The translations under genes and the position numbers were made by a program. Under the pieces are notes generated by a model, which was given only the letters and a program-made list of their open reading frames with translations, searched no databases and was not told where the DNA came from. Below, in pieces: positions 10,017-17,683 of a stretch of 64,000 nt of DNA. Numbering within the stretch: position 1 is the first letter of the stretch; each line of letters opens with the position of its first letter. Location of the stretch: assembly GCA_021773835.1 (NCBI GenBank), contig JAJFJQ010000066.1, positions 186,001 to 250,000 on the forward strand, in the 5' to 3' direction. This DNA comes from Gammaproteobacteria bacterium. GTDB lineage: Bacteria; Pseudomonadota; Gammaproteobacteria; Ga0077536.

Positions 10017-10282
10017 GTCGTACCGTCAACTGCATCAAGCTCGGCCGTGAAACAGAAGGCCTCCCGACACCACCCTACCCTGGCGACCTCGGACAACGGA
10101 TATTCGAAAATGTATCCAAAGAAGCTTGGCAACAATGGTTACAGCACCAGACAATGTTGATTAACGAATATCGGCTCACACCGATAGAAGCGAAAGACCG
10201 CAAGTTTTTAGAAGATGAAATGGAGAAGTTTTTCTTCGGCGAGGGCTCTCAAGTACCCGACGAATTCGTTGCGCCGGAATAG
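10013..10282 (+). CDS. yggX: Fe(2+)-trafficking protein YggX
   Basis: This 89-residue protein has the YggX family hallmarks: Cys-7 in [18 protein letters not shown], and [17 protein letters not shown]. YggX protects Fe-S clusters and iron metabolism from oxidative damage. GTG start at 10013 overlaps the mutY stop in the sequence ATGTGA, with GAGGAA just upstream, so it is translationally coupled to mutY, as in E. coli and many relatives. Pairing with an Fe-S glycosylase makes biological sense. Confidence 0.96.
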   Translation: MSRTVNCIKLGRETEGLPTPPYPGDLGQRIFENVSKEAWQQWLQHQTMLINEYRLTPIEAKDRKFLEDEMEKFFFGEGSQVPDEFVAPE

Positions 10283-10338
10283 TTACCGACACGCGCCGCG
10301 AACTCAGATTGCTGTAGCTGACGGCTGCCTTCCAATCG

Positions 10339-11115
10339 CTAGGCGACAATAGCGATATATCCTCCCCAAACGATCAACCCAATTCCTGGTACTCGCGCCA
10401 CCCAAGGACCAGCGGGCAGAACGCGTTCCGCCAGGATAAACGCACTCAGTAGCGCCATTGTGATCACGCTCATCGCGCCACCGACGAACATGATCAGCAT
10501 GAGCATCCAGCAGCAGCCGATGCAAAATAAACCGTGCTGTAACCCCATCTGAATCGCGCCACCCCTGCCGGTACGCCAGTTGGCTAGAAAGAACCCTATC
10601 GGACTGCGACATTTATCGAGGCAGGCTTCCTTCATTGGGGTCAATTGATAAGCGCCGGCGATCATCAACAGACCCGCCGCCAACAACGGCCGTACCGAGA
10701 GGAGATCACCGTGCAGTAATCCGGCACCGTGCAACATCCACTGGAGTGCCGCCGCCGCAATTGAGAACACGCTCCACGCCAACAAATAGCCGCCGGCAAA
10801 TAGCACGCTGTCGAATTCCGATTTCGCGCCCCGATCTAGCTGGCGAAACACCACCACCATTGGCATTACCGCTGGCACCATCATCGCAATCATCATGACA
10901 ACCCACATGATCGCAGTGGCACCGAGGTAACGCACCGACTCGTGTGGCTCCATCATCGCCCACATAAGTTCGATGAACAGGCCGTCGCCACGCATAACGC
11001 GCATCGCGTTTTCGGTTTCGACCAGGAAATACCAACTACACGCGGCAAGCACCATTAGCGCGAGAACGCTAAGGGCGTGTTGGGTCTTGACGCGAACCGA
11101 GGGTTCGCTACTCAC
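10339..11115 (-). CDS. DUF2182 multi-spanning membrane protein
   Basis: The 258-residue protein has about six or seven membrane helices and the DUF2182 traits: MWVVMMIAMMVPAVMPMV with repeated methionines in helix 2, a CLDKCRSP loop and a GLFCIGCCWMLMLIMF helix. The family is annotated only as a predicted metal-binding integral membrane protein; the Met- and Cys-rich helices suggest soft-metal handling (inference). It lies 12 bp downstream of the DUF1326 gene on the same strand, a pairing I recognise as common. Function unknown. Confidence 0.85.
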   Translation of the reverse strand: MSSEPSVRVKTQHALSVLALMVLAACSWYFLVETENAMRVMRGDGLFIELMWAMMEPHESVRYLGATAIMWVVMMIAMMVPAVMPMVVVFRQLDRGAKSEFDSVLFAGGYLLAWSVFSIAAAALQWMLHGAGLLHGDLLSVRPLLAAGLLMIAGAYQLTPMKEACLDKCRSPIGFFLANWRTGRGGAIQMGLQHGLFCIGCCWMLMLIMFVGGAMSVITMALLSAFILAERVLPAGPWVARVPGIGLIVWGGYIAIVA

Positions 11116-11127
11116 GGCAGGCGTGTA

Positions 11128-11754
11128 TTAGGCGGCCTCACCCTGCCAATCGAATGGCGCAAAATGGCCGTTGGTTCGTTGCTCTTTATCTTCCCATTCA
11201 ATGCCGAAGCAATTGATCATGTTTTTCACGGCCGTCGCGAAGTTGAGGCGTTTATTTACCGGATGACCGGCATTGTCGATGCACACAAAATCGCCAGGAC
11301 TAGTGTGGCTTTCAACACCGACAATGGATTGATCGACCATACCGTCAACCACGACGCTAACGTTGCCGCCGTCTTTTACAAACTTAACCCCTGCCCGTTC
11401 AACGCCACGAAAGTCAGTGATCAATGGTGCGAACATCGCCATTGGCCCGTTGCCTTCCTCGCCCGTGATTGCAGCGACCGCAGCAACTTGCTCGTCGCTA
11501 CATCCTGAGTCGATTATCAACCCGCCAATCCAATCACCCTCAGACATTATCGCCTTCGATTGGGCCACTAGGACAAAACGAACACCAGACATTGGCGTCG
11601 AACCGTATGAGCCGTCACGGATCTCAAACGCGAGCGCAACTTTGCAGTAGTCAAAAGTCGCCGGCGTGGTAGCGTTCTTCGGGATGCACGGGCAAAGAAA
11701 ATCACAGCTGCAAGCCTCCATATACTCACCGGAAACTGACCAAGACGTTGCCAT
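11128..11754 (-). CDS. DUF1326 Cys-rich protein
   Basis: The product from MATSWSVSGEYMEACSCDFLCPC is 208 residues, soluble, and begins with the DUF1326 Cys cluster C-S-C-x3-C-P-C, a likely metal or Fe-S ligand set. A GGGAGA sequence 7 nt before the ATG at 11754 supports this start over the upstream in-frame one at 11814. No signal peptide is visible. It is cotranscribed with the DUF2182 membrane protein, so the pair probably works as one unit, perhaps metal handling. No biochemical function is established for the family to my knowledge. Confidence 0.85.
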   Translation of the reverse strand: MATSWSVSGEYMEACSCDFLCPCIPKNATTPATFDYCKVALAFEIRDGSYGSTPMSGVRFVLVAQSKAIMSEGDWIGGLIIDSGCSDEQVAAVAAITGEEGNGPMAMFAPLITDFRGVERAGVKFVKDGGNVSVVVDGMVDQSIVGVESHTSPGDFVCIDNAGHPVNKRLNFATAVKNMINCFGIEWEDKEQRTNGHFAPFDWQGEAA

Positions 11755-11958
11755 TGTACTTCTCCCAAAATTGACTAAGAACAAAATACTGGTCCTTGCG
11801 TCGCCAAAGGTCAACTTTCTGACCGGAATTCTTGATAATCAGCAAAAAACCTGGGTTGACTCGCCGCCGCTGAGCCGATTAAATAGCGCCCTCGCGACGC
11901 ACTGACGTCGCGTTTCTGTTTAAAGTTCAGGGGCTTCACCCTGAGCCAAGCGCACGAA

Positions 11959-12034
<76 letters not shown>

Positions 12035-12133
12035 TATCCTTCCGAGCATCGAGTCTACGGTCTGGCCAAAAACCGCGTGCCTGAGATCAAGACGAAGTTT
12101 GAACGGACTTTCGTCATCGTCCCTTTTTGCAGT

Positions 12134-12369
12134 AAAGGGAAAAAGGGGGTGCACTTATTTTCAGGGCACTGAACCAAACGGGCCCTGATTCGAGGCCAGG
12201 GCGCTTCATAAAGCACTCTCGTCAAGGACGACGGGGTCAATACCTAGAATGGCACGCGTACTTTCCCCTCAATATCCCTCCTCACGTTTTACACCGCGGT
12301 CACAATCGGACATTCATGTTCGCTAAACCGGCGGACTTTCGAAATAAATAAGAGCACCCCCTTTTCCCT
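12134..12369. mobile_element. MITE-like element, copy 1
   Basis: A ~236-bp element bounded by inverted ends: left AAGGGGGTGCACTTATTTT and right AAATAAATAAGAGCACCCCC are near reverse complements. The interior matches copy 2 across most of its length (for example CTCTCGTCAAGGACGACG, then CCTAGAAYGGCACG and GTTCG-GAA/CTAARCCGGCG). No protein is encoded inside, so it would be non-autonomous. It starts about 100 bp after tRNA-Phe and ends 27 bp before the stop of the next gene. Transposition family cannot be set by eye. Confidence 0.7.
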
Positions 12370-12396
12370 CCCCTTTTCCCGCGCCGGGCGCTTCAT

Positions 12397-12732
12397 TCAA
12401 ATATCGACGTGCGTTACCTGTATGTCCATAGCTTGCGCCATTTGAACTTCCTTCTTTACGCCTATCGAATCCGAGTACCCATTGAGCTTCAAGACATGAA
12501 CCTCGTCGATGGCATCCGTCAAAAACGCGAATGCGTACTCAAGCCATTCATCGTGCGAAAGATCGATTCGCGGGTTTTCCATTAACATCAAATGCCCGAA
12601 TATTGCCGGACATATTGGATTATTCTTTTCTTGGAGCAGACGCGCACAATACCTCGTAGCGGATAAGACGCGTCCTTGGACAATGCGTTTATCGTCGTCG
12701 GAATAAGGAATACTGACAAAAATCTTTTTCAC
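12397..12732 (-). CDS. Small protein resembling nucleoside 2-deoxyribosyltransferase-like fold
   Basis: This 111-residue protein starts MKKIFVSIPYSDDD, then has a helical segment and ends with HDEWLEYAFAFLTDAIDEVHVL, GVKKEVQMAQAMDIQVTHVD. The order (start strand with SxPYS, W-x-E-Y-x-F-x-x-L, then S-x-G-x-x-x-E-x-x-x-A) is that of DUF1937/DUF4406 and nucleoside 2-deoxyribosyltransferase-like proteins, which act on nucleotides or their degradation products and are often carried by phages and islands. It sits between two copies of the MITE-like repeat. The enzymatic activity is not proven by these motifs. Confidence 0.6.
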   Translation of the reverse strand: MKKIFVSIPYSDDDKRIVQGRVLSATRYCARLLQEKNNPICPAIFGHLMLMENPRIDLSHDEWLEYAFAFLTDAIDEVHVLKLNGYSDSIGVKKEVQMAQAMDIQVTHVDI

Positions 12733-12860
12733 TGCTAGCTCTCGGGATGGAAAAATTTACGTCGTAACGGCCCTTGCCGGAGAATCGTAGCAGAACACCT
12801 CAGATTTGACTCCCGTTAATGGAGACCACGGTTCGTCTGGTTATTATTTAGCTTCACGAA

Positions 12861-13119
12861 GAGAGAAAGGGGAGACACATATTTTAGAGCGCTGAACTAA
12901 ACGGACCCTGTTTCGAGATCATGGCGGTTCATGAACCACTCTCGTCAAGGACGACGGAGTCGACACCTAGAACGGCACGGATACTGCGCCCCAACACCCC
13001 TCCTCTCGTTTTGCAGCAAGGTCATAAGCGGTCATCCGTGTTCGAGAAGCCGGCGAACTTTGAGAACTCGTAGTAAAAGGACACCCTCAAAACGAAATAA
13101 ATAAGTGCGCCCCTTTTTC
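12861..13119. mobile_element. MITE-like element, copy 2
   Basis: A ~260-bp homologue of copy 1, with left end AGAAAGGGGAGACACATATTTT and right end AAATAAATAAGTGCGCCCC in inverted orientation. Relative to copy 1 it carries about 30 extra bases near the right end (the segment after GGCGAACTTTGAGAAC), part of which is also present in copy 3, so copy 1 has probably lost it. It is diverged from copy 1 by roughly one base in four by eye. Confidence 0.7.
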
Positions 13120-13140
13120 TTTTTCTTTTTCTTTTTCCTT
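13112..13140. repeat. CTTTTT microsatellite
   Basis: Four to five tandem CTTTTT units directly follow the right end of MITE-like copy 2 and reach to within 6 bp of the stop codon of the PEP-CTERM gene. Such a run of T in the plus direction (A-rich on the minus strand) is a possible slippage site. Its position at the element end suggests it grew from the terminal sequence. Confidence 0.6.
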
Positions 13141-13145
13141 TTGCT

Positions 13146-13847
13146 TTACGTTTTGTATTTGGGACGTTTCAAAGAATAGCGGCGCGCGAGCAACAATAAT
13201 CCCGATGCAGTAAGGAGCAAGGCGCCGGGCTCGGGGATCGCCGTTAATGTGATGATCCCACCGACGGCATCGTGCACTCTTATCGCCAGGGATACATCGG
13301 AGAAGCTGCTGAAGGAAAAGTCCGCACCAAATAACGCACCCCCCTCACCGAGTGCGGGCGGTTCGGGTTGCGGGTTGAATGCGACCCACTCAATCGGCGA
13401 GCCGCCACTACTGCTGGAAAGTTCGAGTTGAACGTCGAAAACTTTGAGTCCCGCAGCATCCATCACATCAAACAGAAACAGCGATACACCGTCCGGTCCG
13501 CCGACAATAGTCGACGTTGGTAAAAACAGGTCCATACCGTTCGAGATACCGAACAGTAGGCGAAACGGCTGCCCGCTCTCGAAATCGCCGGAATGGGTAA
13601 TGACCGGGTCTGGCGGGTAGGCCGGATCCGGCGGCATACCAAAGCTCAGAGCACCACCGGCAGGCGGCTCCGGTTGCGGATTAAAGGCGACCCGCAATAA
13701 CGGATTTTCGAGCCCGCCCGAACCGGCAAACCGGTAGCTATTACCCCAATCGACTTCGATATCTTCAAGGATAACCGTGGCGTGAGCGGCAACGGTTAAC
13801 GCGAGCGTAATGGATAAAATACACGTGAGTCGAAGAAGAAATCGCAT
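13146..13847 (-). CDS. PEP-CTERM exported protein with two FNPQPEPP motifs
   Basis: The 233-residue product has a signal peptide (RFLLRLTCILSITLALTVAAHA), two copies of VAFNPQPEPP in the mature region (near residues 53 and 157), and a C-terminal PEP-CTERM sorting signal (IPEPGALLLTASGLLLLARR): Pro-Glu-Pro, membrane helix and basic tail. Such signals are processed by exosortase, and the family is tied to exopolysaccharide or biofilm. GGAGG 5-6 nt before the ATG at 13847 fixes the start. No exosortase gene lies in this window. Flanking MITE-like copies 2 and 3 suggest the gene sits in an accessory patch. Confidence 0.85.
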   Translation of the reverse strand: MRFLLRLTCILSITLALTVAAHATVILEDIEVDWGNSYRFAGSGGLENPLLRVAFNPQPEPPAGGALSFGMPPDPAYPPDPVITHSGDFESGQPFRLLFGISNGMDLFLPTSTIVGGPDGVSLFLFDVMDAAGLKVFDVQLELSSSSGGSPIEWVAFNPQPEPPALGEGGALFGADFSFSSFSDVSLAIRVHDAVGGIITLTAIPEPGALLLTASGLLLLARRYSLKRPKYKT

Positions 13848-13990
13848 GGGGCACCTCCATAGGCACACGACTCTACAATTTGGAGCCTTTCGCAACATGC
13901 TTTTCATGGATATTAGGGCAGGCCGGCGATAGCGACAACGTACGCTACCAATATCCGGTAATTTTTCTCATCATCGACTTTATGAACATT

Positions 13991-14118
13991 GGAAAAGGGG
14001 ATACACCTATTTTCAGAGCACCTAACCAAACAGGCCCTGATTAGCGCCCATAGCACTTCATGAATCGCTCTCGTCAGAGCGACGGACTTTCAGAACGCCC
14101 AGTAAAAGTAACTACGCA
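13991..14118. mobile_element. MITE-like element, copy 3 (internally deleted)
   Basis: About 128 bp match the left and part of the right of copies 1 and 2: GGAAAAGGGGATACACCTATTTTCAGAG, then CCCTGATT, CACTTCATGAA, CTCTCGTCA, then a jump to GCGACGGACTTTCAGAAC and AGTAAAAG. The central ~100 bp (GGACGACGG to the AGCCGG block) is missing and the right inverted end is not recognisable. This looks like a decayed copy. Confidence 0.6.
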
Positions 14119-14152
14119 AATATCACTTCCTGTACTGCAAGCTACTACCATT

Positions 14153-14428
14153 TCATCGCGCCGCCAATTGCGGATACGATCCCACCGCATGACGATAGCC
14201 ACGATAGAACAACCCGCGGCGATGGCGATTTAAAAAGACGTAAAAAGGCTCGATGGCCTTACCATCGAGCCCTGCGTTACGTCGCTCTTGAATCGCTTCA
14301 TACCAATCGTCGAGTTCGTTGCCTAGCGCGCGCTTATTTGACGCGCGCTTAGCCGCGTTGGATCGCACATGTGCGCCACCTTTACCGAGGATCGGTAGAT
14401 TACCGAGCGGATTGCGTCGTTTAGTCAA
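14153..14428 (-). CDS. Small basic protein downstream of rtcB
   Basis: This 91-residue protein is rich in Arg and Lys (MTKRRNPLGNLPILGKGG, then RSNAAKRASNKRALGNELDDWYEAI, ending HRRGLFYRGYRHAVGSYPQ). I do not recognise the family. The TTG start is supported by an unusually strong ribosome site, AAGGAGGTGATT, with 8 nt spacing. It lies 69 bp downstream of rtcB on the same strand, so the two may be cotranscribed. The basic charge suggests nucleic-acid binding, perhaps a partner of the RNA ligase (inference). Confidence 0.65.
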   Translation of the reverse strand: MTKRRNPLGNLPILGKGGAHVRSNAAKRASNKRALGNELDDWYEAIQERRNAGLDGKAIEPFYVFLNRHRRGLFYRGYRHAVGSYPQLAAR

Positions 14429-14497
14429 TCAAATCACCTCCTTTTTTCTGTCTTATAGCTTGCGCTTTTATTGTTGGTTAACGCTTACAGTTCGCGC

Positions 14498-15694
14498 TTA
14501 ACCCTTAACGCACACGATCTGTTTCAAGGTGTGCACTACATCGACCAAATCGCTCTGGTGTTCCATTACCCGATCGATGTCTTTATACGCGCCTGGGATT
14601 TCATCAATCACGCCTTTATCTTTACGACACTCCACGCCTGCCGTTTGTGACTCCATATCGACCACGGTGAACTGCTTCTTGGCTTGAGTCCTACTCATCG
14701 CACGACCCGCGCCATGTGCGCATGACTCAAACGCAGCGGCGTTACCTTTGCCCTTCACGATGAAGGATTTCGCACCCATACTCCCTGGGATAATCCCGAG
14801 CTCACCGTCGCCGGCTCGGATCGCACCTTTTCGCGTAAGGTAAACCGACTCACCGAAATGCGTCTCGCGAGCGACGTAGTTGTGATGGCAATTAATTGCC
14901 TCACCTACTAGCTCAAAATGTGGTAACAGGCGTTTCATTTGATCCAATATCAAGCGCATCATCTCGCGACGATTGAACTTGGCATAGGATTGCGCCCACT
15001 CGACGGCTGCGACGTAATCGTCGAAATGCGCCGCCCCTTCTCGAAAGTACGCGAGATCGCGATCCGGCAGCGACAGCGATACTCGCTCAACATCCTGTTT
15101 TGCGAGCGTAATAAAGTAACGGCCGATCGCGTTTCCAATACCACGACTACCCGAATGCAACATCACCCAAACACTGTCGTTCTCGTCCAAGCAGATCTCG
15201 ATGAAATGATTACCACCACCCAAGGTGCCAAGTTGTCTTACCCACGGCAAATACGCCTTTTTTCGCAAATTTGCGATCTTCGGATGGCGATCCAGAATGC
15301 TATCCAGCCCACCTTTGAGATGCGTGATGGTCGTACGCTTGGCAACGTCTGATTTATGCGTCGCAAAGCCCACCGGCACGACCGATTCAATTGCGGACCG
15401 GAGTCGGCGGGGATTATCAGGTAAGTTCTCCGCACGCAGAGATAGTTGCACCGCATTCATACCGCACCCGATGTCGACCCCTACGGCGGCTGGAATGATC
15501 GCAGCCTTAGTTGGGATCACCGAACCTACGGTCGCACCAATACCTAAGTGCACATCCGGCATCGCTGCAATATGCGAATGGATAATTGGAAGCTCCGCAA
15601 TTTTTGCAAGCTGCTGATAGGCCTGCGGCTCAATCTCATCTGTGAAGATCTTGACCGGCACTTTGCCCTGAGTAATGACCTGTCGAATTGGCAT
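14498..15694 (-). CDS. rtcB: RtcB-family RNA-splicing ligase
   Basis: RtcB joins 2',3'-cyclic phosphate or 3'-phosphate RNA ends to 5'-OH ends using GTP and Mn2+. The 398 residues carry the expected motifs: GVDIGCGMNAVQ (metal-binding Asp and Cys), LGTLGGGNHFIEI, HSGSRGIGNAIG, INCHHNYVARE, and SCAHGAGRAMSR with the histidine that is guanylylated. Length is at the short end but normal for the ~400-residue bacterial subgroup. A leader with hairpins and a terminator stands between 15722 and 15802, just upstream of the start. No archease gene is adjacent. Confidence 0.92.
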   Translation of the reverse strand: MPIRQVITQGKVPVKIFTDEIEPQAYQQLAKIAELPIIHSHIAAMPDVHLGIGATVGSVIPTKAAIIPAAVGVDIGCGMNAVQLSLRAENLPDNPRRLRSAIESVVPVGFATHKSDVAKRTTITHLKGGLDSILDRHPKIANLRKKAYLPWVRQLGTLGGGNHFIEICLDENDSVWVMLHSGSRGIGNAIGRYFITLAKQDVERVSLSLPDRDLAYFREGAAHFDDYVAAVEWAQSYAKFNRREMMRLILDQMKRLLPHFELVGEAINCHHNYVARETHFGESVYLTRKGAIRAGDGELGIIPGSMGAKSFIVKGKGNAAAFESCAHGAGRAMSRTQAKKQFTVVDMESQTAGVECRKDKGVIDEIPGAYKDIDRVMEHQSDLVDVVHTLKQIVCVKG

Positions 15695-15721
15695 GATGAG
15701 TCACCCAAAATATTTTAGGGC

Positions 15722-15758
15722 AAAAAAAAAGCCCCGCATGATGTACATCCAGGGCTTT
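15722..15758 (-). terminator. Rho-independent terminator upstream of rtcB
   Basis: On the minus strand AAAGCCC pairs with GGGCTTT across a loop that itself contains the palindrome GATGTACATC, followed by a run of T (from the A run at 15722-15730). It ends transcription 28 nt before the rtcB start codon. It may simply end the transcript of the DUF4124 gene, or act as an attenuator for rtcB. Confidence 0.7.
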
Positions 15759-15802
15759 GACACACTGGAAGGCGCTAACGCCTCCCACATTCGGGAAGGC
15801 TA
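15748..15802 (-). promoter_or_regulatory. Candidate rtcB leader with alternative hairpins
   Basis: Upstream of the terminator, reading the minus strand, one hairpin forms from GCCTTCCC and GGGAGGC (15800-15780, one bulge), and a second from GGCG-TTAG-CGCC (15782-15771). They share the GGC/GCC bases at 15780-15782 and so cannot both form. A weaker pairing TCCAG with CTGGA (15769-15765 with 15752-15748) would loop out the 5' arm of the terminator. This layout fits an attenuation switch, but no known riboswitch class is recognised. Confidence 0.35.
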
Positions 15803-15967
15803 GAAAAGTAAATGTAGGTTTGTGTTGTCTCGCAATGTATTTTCCAGCTACGGATAGGTTAAGTGGCAGCGGATCCTAAGCTCTTCGGCGGGGTTGTCAA
15901 CTCCTACGACATCAAATTTCACACAAACTTCCGTTCCGCATCTTGCCGTTCGAATTGACCGATTACT

Positions 15968-16231
15968 TCATGGGTCGCTTGGTGCCAGTGGTAAGACATT
16001 ATCATCGCTGCGATATTTCATTGTTTCGAATGGAACGTCGGCCTCGGGTGGATTGTCGGTGATATGCCAGCGACCGCTTTGGTCTCGCCACTTATAGACT
16101 TCGGTCGTTGTAGCCGGCAATTCAATCGGCGTGCCGTCGAGCGCCCGTGCCAGCCGTTCACGCTCAAAAACATAAAAATACGCGCCGGCGGCGGCCACGA
16201 TCAATACGATTCCCATTAACACTCGCCACAT
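15968..16231 (-). CDS. Membrane-anchored DUF4124 protein
   Basis: The 87-residue protein has an N-terminal hydrophobic helix (MGIVLIVAAAGAYFYVF) and then the DUF4124 signature TEVYKWRDQSGRWHITDNPP. DUF4124 domains are common in gammaproteobacterial envelope proteins, with no set function. No partner gene is adjacent; rtcB lies downstream, separated by a terminator. Confidence 0.8.
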   Translation of the reverse strand: MWRVLMGIVLIVAAAGAYFYVFERERLARALDGTPIELPATTTEVYKWRDQSGRWHITDNPPEADVPFETMKYRSDDNVLPLAPSDP

Positions 16232-16431
16232 TTAAGCGTCTCCCGACATATCCTCTTTTCCGAGCAGCATAGTTGAGATCGAGATGATCACGTACCTTTA
16301 CTGCTACTTCCGTGTCTTTGTCACAACTTTGACGCGTGCTTGGTCGCCTCAAAGCTGAGCATCAACGTACAATTGGCTCGGCACCACGCCAACACAGGTA
16401 TTTCCTTTGCCCCGACAAATCGCCTTGGTAG

Positions 16432-17652
16432 ATGACCGACTTCATAACCACACGCTTATTGCAGGAACCGCCGAAAGGTCTCGGGCGCCCGCATCGTGTG
16501 CGCCGTTTTCTACTGGTCTCAACACTACTATTGATCGCATTGGGCTTGATTTGGACCGCCTTCGCACTAAAAACCGGGCACCGGGAACTGCTCATCGGCG
16601 ACCTCGTGTTGATCACGATTGGCCTAGCGACATTGTTGCTCATGCGCCTCGGTTGGATCACTGCAGCAATACACCTGTTGCTAATTGCTCTACTGATATG
16701 GATCCCGACGATGGCGTTCTACGTCTCCGGATCTGGCGTAAACAACAACGGTGCCGTGCACTACTGGCTATTCGTCTACATTGTTGGTTTACATTTCGTT
16801 TTATTTGATGCGGCGCGGGTTATCCAAACGTTTTATGTTGCCAGCGCGGTGCTCATATTTATCGTCATCGAGTACAACTTAGTCGCATTGGATCCGAAAT
16901 ACGGATTTCCAGCTGACGATACCTTGTTCGGGCACGGTCTAACCCTAGGATTAGTCCTTATCGCAATCGCGGTCATCATGCGCACCTATATTAACGACCT
17001 CGCCGATGCTGAACGCCGTGCCCGCGACGCCAACCATCGATCTGATCAACTGCTAGACAGCGTCCTGCCGCCATCCATAGTCGAACGTGTCCGCCGCCAA
17101 GGTACGACTTTTACCCAGCGCGTCGACGAATGTTCGGTGTTGTTCGCCGACATCGTGGGGTTCACGCCGATGGCCTCTCGATTATCGGCTGAAGAGCTGG
17201 TCGGGTTGCTCAACCATGTCTTTAGCCGCTTCGACGAATTAACCGCGGCCCACGGCGTCGAAAAGATCAAAACAATCGGAGACGGATACATGGCCGCCTG
17301 TGGCCTACCCGAGCCGTGTCCCGACCACGCCCGGCGTATCGTACGACTTGGTCTAGACATGTTAGGTGCAATTGACGATTTCGAAAATCTATCCGTTCGG
17401 ATTGGCGTCAACAGTGGTCCGGTACTAGCCGGGATCATCGGCCAGCAACGGATCGCCTTTGACCTGTGGGGCGAGACTGTCAATCTCGCATCGCGTATGG
17501 AATCACATGGGACACAGGGACGGATTCAAGTAACGTCGTCGACGTATGGGTTACTACAAGGCGAGTTCTCTTTCGACGAAGGGCGCACTATCGACGTTAA
17601 AGGCGCAGGACCGACAACGGCATATCTTGTGCGCGATTACCTTGAAAAGTAG
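16432..17652 (+). CDS. Membrane class III adenylate cyclase
   Basis: The 406-residue protein has six predicted membrane helices (about residues 28-187) followed by a linker and a class III cyclase domain from about 205. Metal-binding Asp is in FADIVGFT; KIKTIGDGYMA and FDLWGETVNLASRM supply the Lys and Asp that specify adenine and the Asn and Arg that stabilise the transition state. It should therefore make cAMP, with the membrane part acting as a sensor. It converges with the TIR-FHA gene (31 bp between stops). No CRP-like gene is in the window. Confidence 0.88.
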   Translation: MTDFITTRLLQEPPKGLGRPHRVRRFLLVSTLLLIALGLIWTAFALKTGHRELLIGDLVLITIGLATLLLMRLGWITAAIHLLLIALLIWIPTMAFYVSGSGVNNNGAVHYWLFVYIVGLHFVLFDAARVIQTFYVASAVLIFIVIEYNLVALDPKYGFPADDTLFGHGLTLGLVLIAIAVIMRTYINDLADAERRARDANHRSDQLLDSVLPPSIVERVRRQGTTFTQRVDECSVLFADIVGFTPMASRLSAEELVGLLNHVFSRFDELTAAHGVEKIKTIGDGYMAACGLPEPCPDHARRIVRLGLDMLGAIDDFENLSVRIGVNSGPVLAGIIGQQRIAFDLWGETVNLASRMESHGTQGRIQVTSSTYGLLQGEFSFDEGRTIDVKGAGPTTAYLVRDYLEK

Positions 17653-17683
17653 TCTGCCGCGGGCGCGGGCTATCGCGATCGGG

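Noticed and set aside
12600-15900. A complete integrative element at tRNA-Phe
   Set aside because: No integrase and no repeated tRNA 3' end could be found.
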